Source: Camellia lanceoleosa
Taxonomy: Eukaryota; Streptophyta; Magnoliopsida; Ericales; Theaceae
DNA length: 64,000 nt
Direction of reading: 5' to 3'
Assembly: GCA_025200525.1 (NCBI GenBank)
Contig: CM045767.1
Coordinates: 120,402,021 to 120,466,020, forward strand
Positions 36,047 to 45,305 of the stretch are shown here, in pieces. Under the pieces are notes generated by a model. The model worked only from the letters and a program-made list of their open reading frames with translations. It ran no database searches and was not told where the DNA came from. Position 1 is the stretch's first letter; each line of letters opens with the position of its first letter. The position numbers and the translations under genes are program-made.

Positions 36047-37566
36047 CTATCTGGGTATGAATTCAAGCTCATAAAAGTAAGGAATAGAATAAATGACAAG
36101 ATCATGAAATTTGATCCAACAGTGATCAATAAATTTCTGCTCTGTCTTTATTATATCTTCTATTTCTTCTAATGTTGGCTGCATAAGTTGGTGTGCTCTC
36201 ACTTCATAGTAGAGCTCTTCAGCCTTTATTTCGAATGCTTCCTCTCTCAATCGTTGTTCCACTTCATCTAGGACCAAATCATCCCAATACACAGAATCTT
36301 TATTCTTGAAATCATCGAAGTCTTCGATGAAGTTCTCTGCTTCGTATTGGGCTTGAATTCGGAGAGACGAAAGTTGGTCCAAAGATTGTGTAGTAACCTT
36401 GGAATTTCGATGCCAGTAGAGGAGCACTGGGAGTTGGTCAAGGAACATATGAAGTTCTGCTTGGGCAATGGGGTTAAGAATATGGCCCCTAGTCAAAATA
36501 TCACAAGCCCATCGAAAGTTCTTGAAAGGGACGTCGTCCTCAAGAACATTGAAGGGCAAGTGAGAGAAAGCTGCAAGCAGAAGTTGAGCTTCTTTCCGCT
36601 CAGCTGGAGTAGGGATTGATGGAGGTTTGTAAGGTGGAATGACTTCGTTCATGGGGAGGGCAAGCCTCAGTTTTTCTGTCCAGGAAAGAGTTGATGAAGA
36701 AGAAGGAGCAGATGGTTCTGCTTCAGAAGATGAAGAAGAAGGAGCAGATGTTTCTGTTTCAGAGGGTGGAGAAGAAGGTGTGGATGCTTCAATTATGGAA
36801 GATGGCACAGGACCGGAAGGAACAAAGGCATTAATATAGTCAAGCCAGTCAGAAGAGCAAATCTTCGCCTTCTTGGCTAAGAAGGATGGGTGGTACCCTT
36901 GAGCTTCTTCTGAACGTTGGGCAACAAGCACTGTCTTGGTAGGCATGGAGGATGTGTACCATGCCACAAGAAGATTTTCCTCCAAACTACGTCGAAGGTC
37001 AATGGAGTGCGTAAGGGTAGACCAGCTGAACTTGAGCATAGGAAAAAAACAAAAAGTCGATAAACTCAACAAAAATGATGGTTGATTCGTTCCCTCAAAT
37101 CATAAGTCTCAGGTGTTGACCAGCTTGTCCAGCCAGAACCCCCAGAAGACGAAGAAGTTATAGTTTCATCCCATGCAGAATTTTGTGAAGAAGAGTTTCC
37201 TAAGTCCATATTTGCAACTTGCCAAATCAAAGGTTTGAGAGCAGTTCGTTCAAGGTACAAAGGGGAGTCAGAGGAAGAACTTCTTGTATCTATGTCTGTA
37301 ACTTGTTGAATCGAAGGATTAGGGACAATGTGTTCGTAGTCCAAAGGTTGGTAATTTGCAAAGGCTTCCATGACCTGAATATAGAAAGGTGGGTAAAGGT
37401 GGCTAATGAATGCGTGGAGGTTCTTTCGAGGGGAAGCAGCATTACTCAATGGCTCTTCGTGTGCTTGATCAATAGAAAGGGAAATTGATTTAGCCATAGT
37501 CTGTTCGAATGCTAAGGTATTGGGACGTTCAACAAATTGAAAAGAGTTAATGCAAATTATCACCAA
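36047..37566 (-). CDS. Antisense ORF pair of unknown function in the Ty3/Tat element
   Basis: Two open frames on the minus strand overlap by a few bases: 37566-37066 (166 codons; a better start is MAKSISLS at about 37497) and 37072-36047 (341 codons). The first is Ser-rich at the end (SSSSGGSGWTSWST). The second has a Ser/Pro/Glu repeat (TETSAPSSSSSEAEPSAPSS) followed by a helical acidic part (AQYEAENFIEDFDDFKN, EEAFEIKAEELYYEVRA). I do not recognise the family. The two may be exons of one gene: they meet at 37066-37072 in different frames. The 341-codon frame is uninterrupted whereas pol on the other strand is full of stops. Extra ORFs of unknown role beside pol are known in Tat-type elements such as Grande. 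The first frame ends about 110 bp before the 3' LTR, so an LTR-proximal antisense promoter is likely. Confidence 0.5.
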
Positions 37567-37667
37567 AGAGATGACGGTTGTGTTTCCAGAAGATAGACTC
37601 TATGCACGGTCCAAAGGCGCGAGGAAAGCTGTGATACACTAATATCACCAAATAATAGGTATATTAG

Positions 37668-37679
37668 TGCGAGAGGGAA
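37668..37679 (+). other. Probable polypurine tract
   Basis: The purine-rich 'gcgagagggaa' lies directly before the TGTTGG of the 3' LTR, where second-strand priming would occur. Confidence 0.6.
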
Positions 37680-38434
37680 TGTTGGCTACAAATTTTGTAA
37701 AAGCCAATTCTGATTCGACACGTGGCAAAGCAAGGGTAGTATGGGAGACTACTCAAGTCTTGATCTGATCGTACGTGGTAGTAAAAATTGGTTCTCACTT
37801 GACCTGAGTAGCACATGATCAGTAAAAAGATACAAAATGACGTGGCTCCTACGGTTGCTCATATTCAAATTCAAATACAAGAAGGAAGTTCAACTGCAAG
37901 AAAAGGCGTAGTGGAACTACTTCTAAGGCGACATGATCGGCAATCATGGAGGAAGCGATTCGGCGGTTTGAAGTGCAATTCGATGGTCATCCTTGAGGAG
38001 TATAAATAGTAAGGAAGTCCCCAGAAAAACCCCAGACTCGGATCATACAAACCAGTCTTACTTTACATATTTTATTTTCCAATTTTTTACATTTTCAGTC
38101 TTTACCTTTCTTGCACTTTAAATACATTACGCACTTGATTCATAGGAGTAGTTTCAAGTAGATAAATCCTTGTAAACCTCTTGAGGTGAATTTGGATCAT
38201 TGTAAGTGTTCATTTTAATGAAATACTTCCATTGTTCTTCATATTAACTATTATTTCTCTTAATTTCTCCTAAGTCAAGCCACCGGTAAAAGTCCTCTTC
38301 ATTGAAATTTGAAAGAACCAAAACACAATCGTCTGATAATTGGTTGGCAATTATAATTTCTGTAAGGACTGATTGATCCTTGTTGGTACGCTCGCATTTA
38401 CAAAAATATCCTTCGAACAGCCAAAAAGCCAACA
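37680..38434 (+). repeat. 3' LTR of the Ty3/Tat element
   Basis: 755 bp, the partner of 23154-23908, followed at once by the CCTAC target duplication. Differences from the 5' LTR include missing single bases in 'gtatggg-agac' and 'gtac-gtgg'. Confidence 0.92.
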
Positions 38435-38439
38435 CCTAC

Positions 38440-39023
38440 ACTATATGACAAGCATAAAATAATAAAATACCCAAGAATATATCATAAAAAAACCAATTCA
38501 TGTTTCTACAAGGACCACGACACATAACAAATCTTATATAATTGATTAAATATTAGTAAATGATTAAACAAGAAGGAATTTTCACCTTTTCAGTGCAAGC
38601 ACCATTTCAAGAGAAAGCACAATGACAACAAACAAACAAAACAAATTATTGTCATCATCCACTACAAATAAACAAACAACCAAAAAAGCAAATAGCAACA
38701 GGATATGAAGAACATCATCAAACATAGTGTTAATCACAAAAAGTGAACCACTAACAATATAAAAAAAGGGTAACATTGACAAAAATTAAGTAACTTTTTA
38801 TAGTTATGTCGAGGCACAAAAACGCTAATATACAAAACAGAGAGGACCACACTATACAACAAAAAAAACTACATCGTCTAACATTTTATATATATATATA
38901 TATATGAACAAATCGAAGTGAATTGAATACAAAATAAAAAGAAATGATCAAAAAAATACCTTCCAACTTGTTTTTCGTGAACTTTTGAGCTTCGTTTGCT
39001 TCGTAAATCTCCAAATTAGTAAC
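38440..39023 (-). other. MULE interior, upstream of the transposase
   Basis: This is MULE sequence between the Ty3 element and solo LTR copy 3. A 66-codon minus-strand ORF (38582-38782) is strongly hydrophobic (LLFAFLVVCLFVV) and could be a membrane peptide or chance. (TA)n lies at about 38887-38904. Confidence 0.45.
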
Positions 39024-41059
39024 TTCGTTGTAATGCCCCAAAATAACTAGCAAGAAAACTATCTCATGATAATAATGAAATAAAGATGCAGTACAGAATA
39101 TGATGCCCTTCCATTTCGTATGATCACGAATGTACAAGAGATAACACATAAGGTTATATATTCATGAGTCTTAACCCTAAATTTATATCATGTGTTATAG
39201 ACAAAAGATATGTAATTTGAGCTAAACAAGTAATTAAATTTCTTAAAGGCTACAACTTTCCAAGACGATGCTTGGTTACAACAAAAGTAAGTCCAAACTC
39301 AATACAGTTAATTCCCTAGGCTTGTACAAAACTAAATACAACAAATAAACAAAAAAGAAACCTTTAGCTCCAAGTTCCTCCTAAGCTATGTTTTTGGTGG
39401 AGGTATATCATCAGTACCTGAACATGATTTTTCCACATAAGGTGAGGCAAAACCCAATAGAAATGCTCTAACACAGTTTATGAATCTTAACAAAGATATA
39501 AGGTGAACGCATATGCAATACTCGTGCCAAAAACATTTTATATCTCTTTTCAAAACCATGCAATGTCAAGTCTATATCACAATTCAAGAAATCATTTCAT
39601 TTATAATAGAAAACAGGACTGTGAATACAATTTTGGGAATCCCTAGATATGTGTCTGCAAGCAGGCTATACAAGCACTACCAATTGTCATTTTTATCAGT
39701 ATTAACTGAAAGACTTGACATCTAACCGTGCAGGTTTCTGGACTTTCACCATGGACACACAGGCCAACATAATACTGTGACCACACCCCCTATCCAAATT
39801 AACCAAGGTATTCACCCATTTATCTTAAAACAATAGACTTAATGTGTTAAATATGCAACAATGCCCAATGCAAATGGATGAGAAAATTATTTTAATTCTC
39901 CTAGTTCTCATGCAATTTCTACAACAATCATAGTTATTCTCTACCGATAGCCCAATATAGATTTGACTATACAGATAAATAAATTTCCAATAAGGTTATA
40001 CTTTATTCAAGATGGGAGTGACAATATATATCCAACTCTCTATCCTCATCAACTTCAATCCAATTTTACAAATCCAACATCAATTCCATTTATTTATTCA
40101 AAATCAACATTCAATAAATTTAGGGCAAAATCCCCTTTTTCTTTACAAACCAATCCCAAGGATAAAAATCAATCTTTTCGTCATAACTCCACAATAAATA
40201 CATTTCCTCAATCGTTTCCAACAATTCATTTGAAAACCCCTCTTTTTTATTTCAACCCAAAACTCTAGGTTTGTCCAACAATCTCCATATCACAATGTTG
40301 TTTCAAAAACACAAATAACTACGTTAAAAATCATAAGAAAGTGCAAAGATATCCCTACCTTGAAGCTAGAAGGCAAGAGAGAGAGAGTGATGGAACCTCA
40401 ACAATGCCGAAAGTCAACTTTGTTCCAATAAAAAAAAAAGCTCTCAAAGTGCCCTACCTTTTTGTCAAAGAGACCAGGGTGAAGAAATCAATGGATCTAG
40501 GTATATTTGTAGAGAGAATGCGAGTTCTAAAGAGAGAGGGTCTCAACTTAGGGTTTTGAAATATTTAGAGAGAGTGAAAAGTGAAAAATGATCTAAAAAG
40601 TGATTTTTACAACCTGATATATGCGCAGACCGCTCGAGCGTAAGAATGGTCACTCGAGCAACTAGACACAATAAGTAGGACTGCTCGAGTGCATAACAAG
40701 CTATGAATGCCAACTCTCAGAAGTTTTACAGACAGAGAACTATCGCTTGAGCACAAAAAAGACCACTTGAGCTAACACCGCTCGAGCTCCAAGTATCTCT
40801 GCAGACCTGTAAAAGTACTAGAAGTTCACAAAGACTGCTCGAGCACAGGAATCACCGCTCGAGCGAAGAGGTAGAATTTTGGGCAACAACAGTTTTGAAA
40901 AACAAGCTACCAACCTATTACAAATGCAACCGAGACATTAAAGTAACCAAAATCAATGAGGACTAAAGAGAAACAAAACATGAACAACCATATAAGACAA
41001 TGAAACCCTGATCCAGAACATCAAATGGGTTGGGTTTAAACCAGAATCGCTATATTCAC
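39024..41059 (+). mobile_element. Solo LTR, copy 3, with non-canonical TG...TATA ends
   Basis: The element is 39029-41054 (2026 bp), starting TGTAATGCCCCAAAATAA and ending AATCGCTATA, the same termini as copies 1 and 2. Flanks TTCGT (39024-39028) and TTCAC (41055-41059) agree at three of five bases; the two differences are transitions, so this may be a decayed target duplication. It lies within the MULE, between the Ty3 element and the right inverted repeat. Its palindrome array is decayed compared with copies 1 and 2. Confidence 0.65.
40625..40870. repeat. Decayed CTCGAGCG palindrome array in solo LTR copy 3
   Basis: About eight copies of gctcgagcg-like words remain, many with C-to-T or G-to-A changes (for example actcgagca, cttgagcac), consistent with age or methylation-driven decay. 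Confidence 0.7.
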
Positions 41060-41202
41060 ATCCTTAGTTTGTCGAATCGAACAATAGAAACCCTACTTTG
41101 TCAAATTTAAGCACTAATCTGTTTAATTGAAAACCTGAGTTTTATCCACTTTCCTCTTCTTAATTGCATAATCGTTAGTCTTTTTACGTCTGCCATTAAC
41201 GA

Positions 41203-41318
41203 TGTTAACTGTGCACTTCAACCCATTAACTACAAGAGGTTATATGGTGATATTCGAATGTCAGGGGGGTAATCTACACCTGGCCCAAAGCATAGGAGGT
41301 AAAATGAAGTTTCCTCCC
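41203..41318 (-). repeat. Right terminal inverted repeat of the MULE
   Basis: Inverted copy of 17857-17971: gtgcacttcaacccattaac, ggtgatattcgaatgtcag and gtaaaatgaagtttcctccc. Confidence 0.85.
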
Positions 41319-41433
41319 TTCTCTCTAAAAAAAAAAAAAAAAAACTAAAAAAAAAAAAATTCATTAAAAAATCATTTGCTAATTGTTCAGCAACAAGCAT
41401 AATTGTATTAGCAAATTTCATCTGAAAATCCAC
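41230..41433 (-). other. Small ORF start conserved in both duplication units
   Basis: The minus-strand frame begins MDFQMKFANTIMLVAEQLAN and then runs into the A-run where the MULE is inserted. The right unit has the equivalent MDFQMKFANISVLAAEQLAN at 42608-42844. The 25 aligned codons stay open in both. This could be a truncated first exon of an unknown gene, or chance conservation in a recent duplication. Confidence 0.2.
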
Positions 41434-41518
41434 TCATTTTGTCCTTATCACAAACTTGTAATAAAACACAAGTTAATTGAAAAGAAAAAAAAAAAATTAC
41501 ACTCACCTCCTTGAGGTT

Positions 41519-42556
41519 TGAAAATAAGGATTGCTATTAGCACTTGCCTAAATTCTTTGGATTTCTTATTTCTTTGAATCCTCACTCTAAATCTTAAATT
41601 TCAATAAGATTTTTTTTAAATACTCCACTTAAGATCAAATTTACCTATATTTATAATATTATCACACCCAAGGGTACACCCACCTAATTTTACACACCTT
41701 TTTTTCTTCTCATTTTGATGACTATCCATCTCCAGTTGAAAAGAATGCCGACGATCATTACATCAATAAACACCATTACCTCTGTGAAGAACATTGTATC
41801 GATGGTCCGTCATTGAAATTCCTGTCAACTCTCAACAAAGAATACTGTCGGAAACTCGTTGGAAATTCCCGTCTACCATTGCTGAAAACTTGTCAGAAAT
41901 TCATCTCAGGTAAAACCATCACGAAACACACAATCTGGTGTTCAAGATACAAAAATTGAACTGTTCGACACACCAGTATCGACTATCTACATTACTATTC
42001 GGAACCCATATATTGAACTAAATATTTGTGTTTAGTACTGTGTTACCGAACATAATCTTAATAGTTGACCAACCAGTATTGAACAGCTCGAATAAAACAA
42101 CAATGATTGAAAATGGCCGAGAATGTTAATGTAAGATAGATAAACTTATTAATGGATCGCCAATCTCATCAAAATTGTTGTCATCATCCTCCATTACTCT
42201 ACATAGTGAAATAACTGATGAAGAGTAATATGTTGGACTTGAAAAGAGATTTCTCGTTCAAGAGAGTTTATGATGGTAGTGTAGAGAATACATTCAGGGT
42301 TTAAGATGGTTATGAAGAGTAACAAGTTTAGGGTTTAGAAAGGTGGAATACGTATAGTTGGAGGTGGAGGTAGGGGTGAGGGTGTGTGTACAATATTATA
42401 GAGTATTAGTTCTTATTTGATAGATGGGTGTTCCATTAAATGATATCTTTTAATGTAATTTTACTTCGGGGTATAATTGTAACCAAAAAAAAAACATAGA
42501 AATGATGGGATCCAAAGATTTTATGTAGGTGCTAATAGTAGCACTCCTGAAAATAA
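41519..42556. mobile_element. Non-autonomous Mutator-like element, copy A, uninterrupted
   Basis: The element is 41528-42547 (1020 bp). Ends read GGATTGCTATTAGCAC and, inverted, GGAGTGCTACTATTAGCAC. TGAAAATAA at 41519-41527 is repeated exactly at 42548-42556, a 9-bp duplication as expected for Mutator-like elements. The interior is less AT-rich and could include captured DNA, but no gene was recognised. It gives the empty site for the solo LTR in copy B: ggatcgccaatctcatcaaa near 42150. Confidence 0.85.
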
Positions 42557-42607
42557 TACAATTAATTTTACACTTTTGATATAATTGTCTTAGTCGCCCT
42601 TGAAATT

Positions 42608-42844
42608 TTATTTCACATAACAAGTAAATTCTTTTTTTATTAATAATACAATAAATTCTTTTATTATTATTATTTTTAGAACTTTTAAGGCTTCTAGTCT
42701 AGTATAAGGTAAAAAGAAAATAAAAATTTGGCAAAATAAAATGATTAAAAAAATAAACCTAAAAAATAAATTTGCTAAAAAATCGTTTGCCAATTGTTCA
42801 GCAGCAAGCACAGATATATTAGCAAATTTCATCTGAAAATCCAC
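42608..42844 (-). other. Small ORF in unit B, equivalent of 41230-41433
   Basis: 78 codons, beginning MDFQMKFANISVLAAEQLAN; the C-terminal half is hydrophobic and low-complexity. It covers the unfilled insertion site of the large MULE. No known domain. Confidence 0.2.
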
Positions 42845-43749
42845 TCATTTTGTGCTCATCATAGACTTGTAATAAAAGCACAAGTTAATTGAAAAAAAAA
42901 AAAAAATTTACACTCACCTCCTTGAGGTTTGAAAATAAGGATTGCTATTAGCACTTGTCTAAATTCTTTGGATTTCTCATTTCTTTGAGTCCTTACTCTA
43001 AATCTTAAATTTCAATAAGATTTTTTTAAATACTCCACTTAATATCAAATTTACCTATATTCATAATATTATCACACCCAAGGGCACACCCACCTAATTT
43101 ACACACTCTCCTTTCTTTTCCTTTTGATGAGCGTCCATCTCCAGTTGAAAAGAACGCTGACGATCATTACATCAATAAACATCATTACCTTCGTGAAGAA
43201 CATTGTATCGGCAGTCCATTATTGAAATTCTTGTCAACTCTTAACAAAGAATATCGTCGGAAAACTCGTCTGAAATTCCTATCTACCATTGCTGAAAACT
43301 CGTCAGAAATTCCTCTAAGGTAAAACTCTCACGAAACACACAATTTGGTGTTGAAGATACAAAAATCGAACCGTTCAGCACACTAGTACTGACTATCTAC
43401 ATTACTATTCGGAACCCATATATTGAAGTAAATGTTTGTGTTCAATGCTGTATTACCGAACATAATCTTAACAGCCGGCAAACCAATACTGAACAGCTTG
43501 AATAAAACAACAATGATTGAAAATGACCATGAATGTTAATGTAAGACAAATAAACTTATTAATGGAACGTCAGTATAGCGATCCCGGTTTTCCCTCCATT
43601 GATTATTGTAACCCGGACTTGGTTCCATGGGTGTTGGTTGTTGTTGTATCTTGTTTTCGTCCTTCGATTCTTTGTATATGAGTTTTAGGATGTGTTTGGC
43701 AGGTTTGTAACAAGTTGGGTGAGTTTTTAAACCAAGTGTTGCTGCCCAG

Positions 43750-44140
43750 AATTTTGGTTCTTCGCTCGAGCGAGGCTTTTGTCGCTTGAGCGAGCCTTTT
43801 GTTTTAGATTCTTCGCTCGAGCTAGGGTTCCTTCGCTCGAGCAAGAGTTGGGTGTTGTATTTGGTGGCTCGAGCGAGAAGTCCTTCGCTCGAGCGTGCGT
43901 CTACGTCTAGGTTTAGACCTGAGAGTTTCAATCCTTGGCTCGAGCGAGCTTTCCTTCGCTCGAGCAAGCGAAGACTATGTTTTGGAGTTCTTCGCTCGAA
44001 CGAGATTTTCTTTGCTCGAGCGTGCTTCTGGTTGCAGACCTGAAGCTTTGCATTGTTGGCTCGAGCGAGACTTTCTTTGCTCGAGCGAGGTTTTCTTTGT
44101 GTCTGGTCGTTCAAGCGACCAATCCTTCGCTTGAGTGAGC
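43750..44140. repeat. CGCTCGAGCGA palindrome array in solo LTR copy 2
   Basis: About fourteen copies of ttcgctcgagcgag-like words, in pairs separated by 12-45 bp. Several ORFs on both strands (Ser/Leu/Glu/Arg-rich) are translations of this array and are not genes. Confidence 0.85.
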
Positions 44141-44934
44141 CTGTGTTATATTAGTAGTCAGCAGCAGGATTACACTTCACTTTTTCATCCCTTTTGATTT
44201 CAAAACCCTAGATTTAGCTCCCTCTCTCTCTCTCTATACTTACCTTCTCTCTAGGGATTGATTTACTTCTAGTGTGTTTCTAGTTTAGTCCCTTTGTAAG
44301 AAAGGTTGTGCTCGGGGTGGGCTTCACTTTGATCCGAAAAATCTCTCATTTCGAGCATCTTTGGTTTTTCTCCTCATCTCATTTGAGCTCCTAACTTTAA
44401 GGTAGGGATGATCTACTCCTTCTTATGAGTTTTGACATAAATATTGGTCTTTTTGATTAGTTAGTAATGTTGGGTAATTTTGGGAAAGTTAGGGTTTGTT
44501 TGGTGGTTATAAAAAGGGGTTTTCAAATGTTAAACTCTATGTGTATGAGAGACCTTGGAAAATGGAGTTATTGTTGTCAAATTGATGAAATTGAACCTTA
44601 GGGTTGATATTGAGAAAAATGGAGAAAATGCCCTATTTATGTTGAATAATTAATTTGAAAAAATGTGAAATTGAGCTGAGAATAATGAAATTGGGAAATT
44701 GTGGGAGTAAATGGTGTAGTTGGATAATTTAATCACTCATCTATGAGATTGTCGATATTTTATCTGTTGATGAATTTATTATCTATTTAGAGATAACTGC
44801 TTTGGGCTATCGGTAGAGGATAGTCTTGATTGTTGTAGACACTGTATGTTGATTGGGGAAAACTGAAACTAATCGAACGTGTTATGTCATTGAATGTGAT
44901 GGTTGGAATAATACAGCAAATATGTGTATTGATT

Positions 44935-45305
44935 GATCATGGTATGTGATGAAGTGCTTAAATACATTATGTATGTATTTTTATTTGGGAGGAGATATGG
45001 GATGTACTCCAGTGTGTGAGAAGAGATAGGGGATGTACTCCACACACATATGTGTTCATATACTTTAACATATTTTGTATGTAACTTGTTTGGGAGGAGA
45101 TGAGGAATGTACTCCATATGTGTTCATATACTTTAACACATTATTTATGTACTTCACACTTGTGTTCATATACTTTAACACATTATTTGTGTATCTATGT
45201 TTGGGAGAAGATAGGAGATGTACTCCATAGGTGGTTATATGTTTAAATACATTGTATATTTATCATTATTTGGGAGGAGTTGGGGAATGTACTCCACAGA
45301 TGATT
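44935..45305. repeat. Tandem minisatellite within solo LTR copy 2
   Basis: Five to six units share gggaggagatrgggratgta followed by ctccac, and tgttcatatactttaacaca. Shorter versions occur in copy 1 at about 4310-4450 (inverted). Confidence 0.7.

Larger units (their letters stand above)
23149..38439 (+). mobile_element. Ty3/gypsy LTR retrotransposon, Tat-like, with antisense genes
   Basis: The element is 23154-38434 (15.28 kb) with two 755-bp LTRs and an exact 5-bp target duplication CCTAC (23149-23153 and 38435-38439). It is nested in the 5' side of the MULE transposase gene. Order on the plus strand is gag, protease, RT, RNase H, a second RNase H, then integrase. The second RNase H upstream of integrase and the long region (about 6 kb) downstream of pol point to the Tat lineage (Ogre/Retand/Grande-type). 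That downstream region holds two minus-strand genes, one with a plant mobile domain. All plus-strand coding is interrupted by many stops and frameshifts, so the copy cannot move by itself. Confidence 0.9.
17857..41318 (-). mobile_element. Autonomous-type Mutator-like element (MULE), with two nested insertions
   Basis: Imperfect inverted repeats of about 115 bp bound the element (17857-17971 and 41203-41318). Inside lie a MULE transposase gene on the minus strand and a GRF zinc-finger gene on the plus strand. The interval is 23.46 kb, but a Ty3-type retrotransposon (23154-38434) and a solo LTR (39029-41054) are nested in it; without them and their duplications it is about 6.1 kb, normal for a MULE. 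The target site is an A-run, so the expected 9-bp duplication is probably nine adenines and cannot be proven. The right end could extend a few bases to 41326. The element sits in unit A of a tandem duplication whose unit B preserves the empty site. Confidence 0.85.
17700..42650 (+). repeat. Left unit (A) of a tandem duplication, split by the large MULE
   Basis: The left part (about 17765-17856) and the right part (about 41327-42650) are contiguous in the right unit at about 42670-46545. Shared words on the left are ttaaggcgtctagtct and aaaatttggcaaaataaa; on the right, attgttcagcaacaagca, caaatttcatctgaaaatcc and cttagtcgcccttgaaattt. Without the insertion the unit is about 1.45 kb. The insertion point lies in an A-run, seen unfilled in unit B near 42744-42760. 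Confidence 0.75.

Noticed and set aside
17857..41318. Treating the whole 23 kb between the inverted repeats as one giant transposon with captured genes
   Set aside because: The Ty3 element has its own LTRs and exact CCTAC duplication, and the solo LTR has family ends, so these are later insertions, not cargo.
41528..42547. Possible captured gene fragment (open stretch near 41715-41910) in the non-autonomous MULE
   Set aside because: The frame is disrupted in copy B and has no recognisable domain.
43536..44138. 192-codon minus-strand ORF and three plus-strand ORFs
   Set aside because: Same palindrome array in solo LTR copy 2, and the ORF crosses the proven LTR boundary at 43574.
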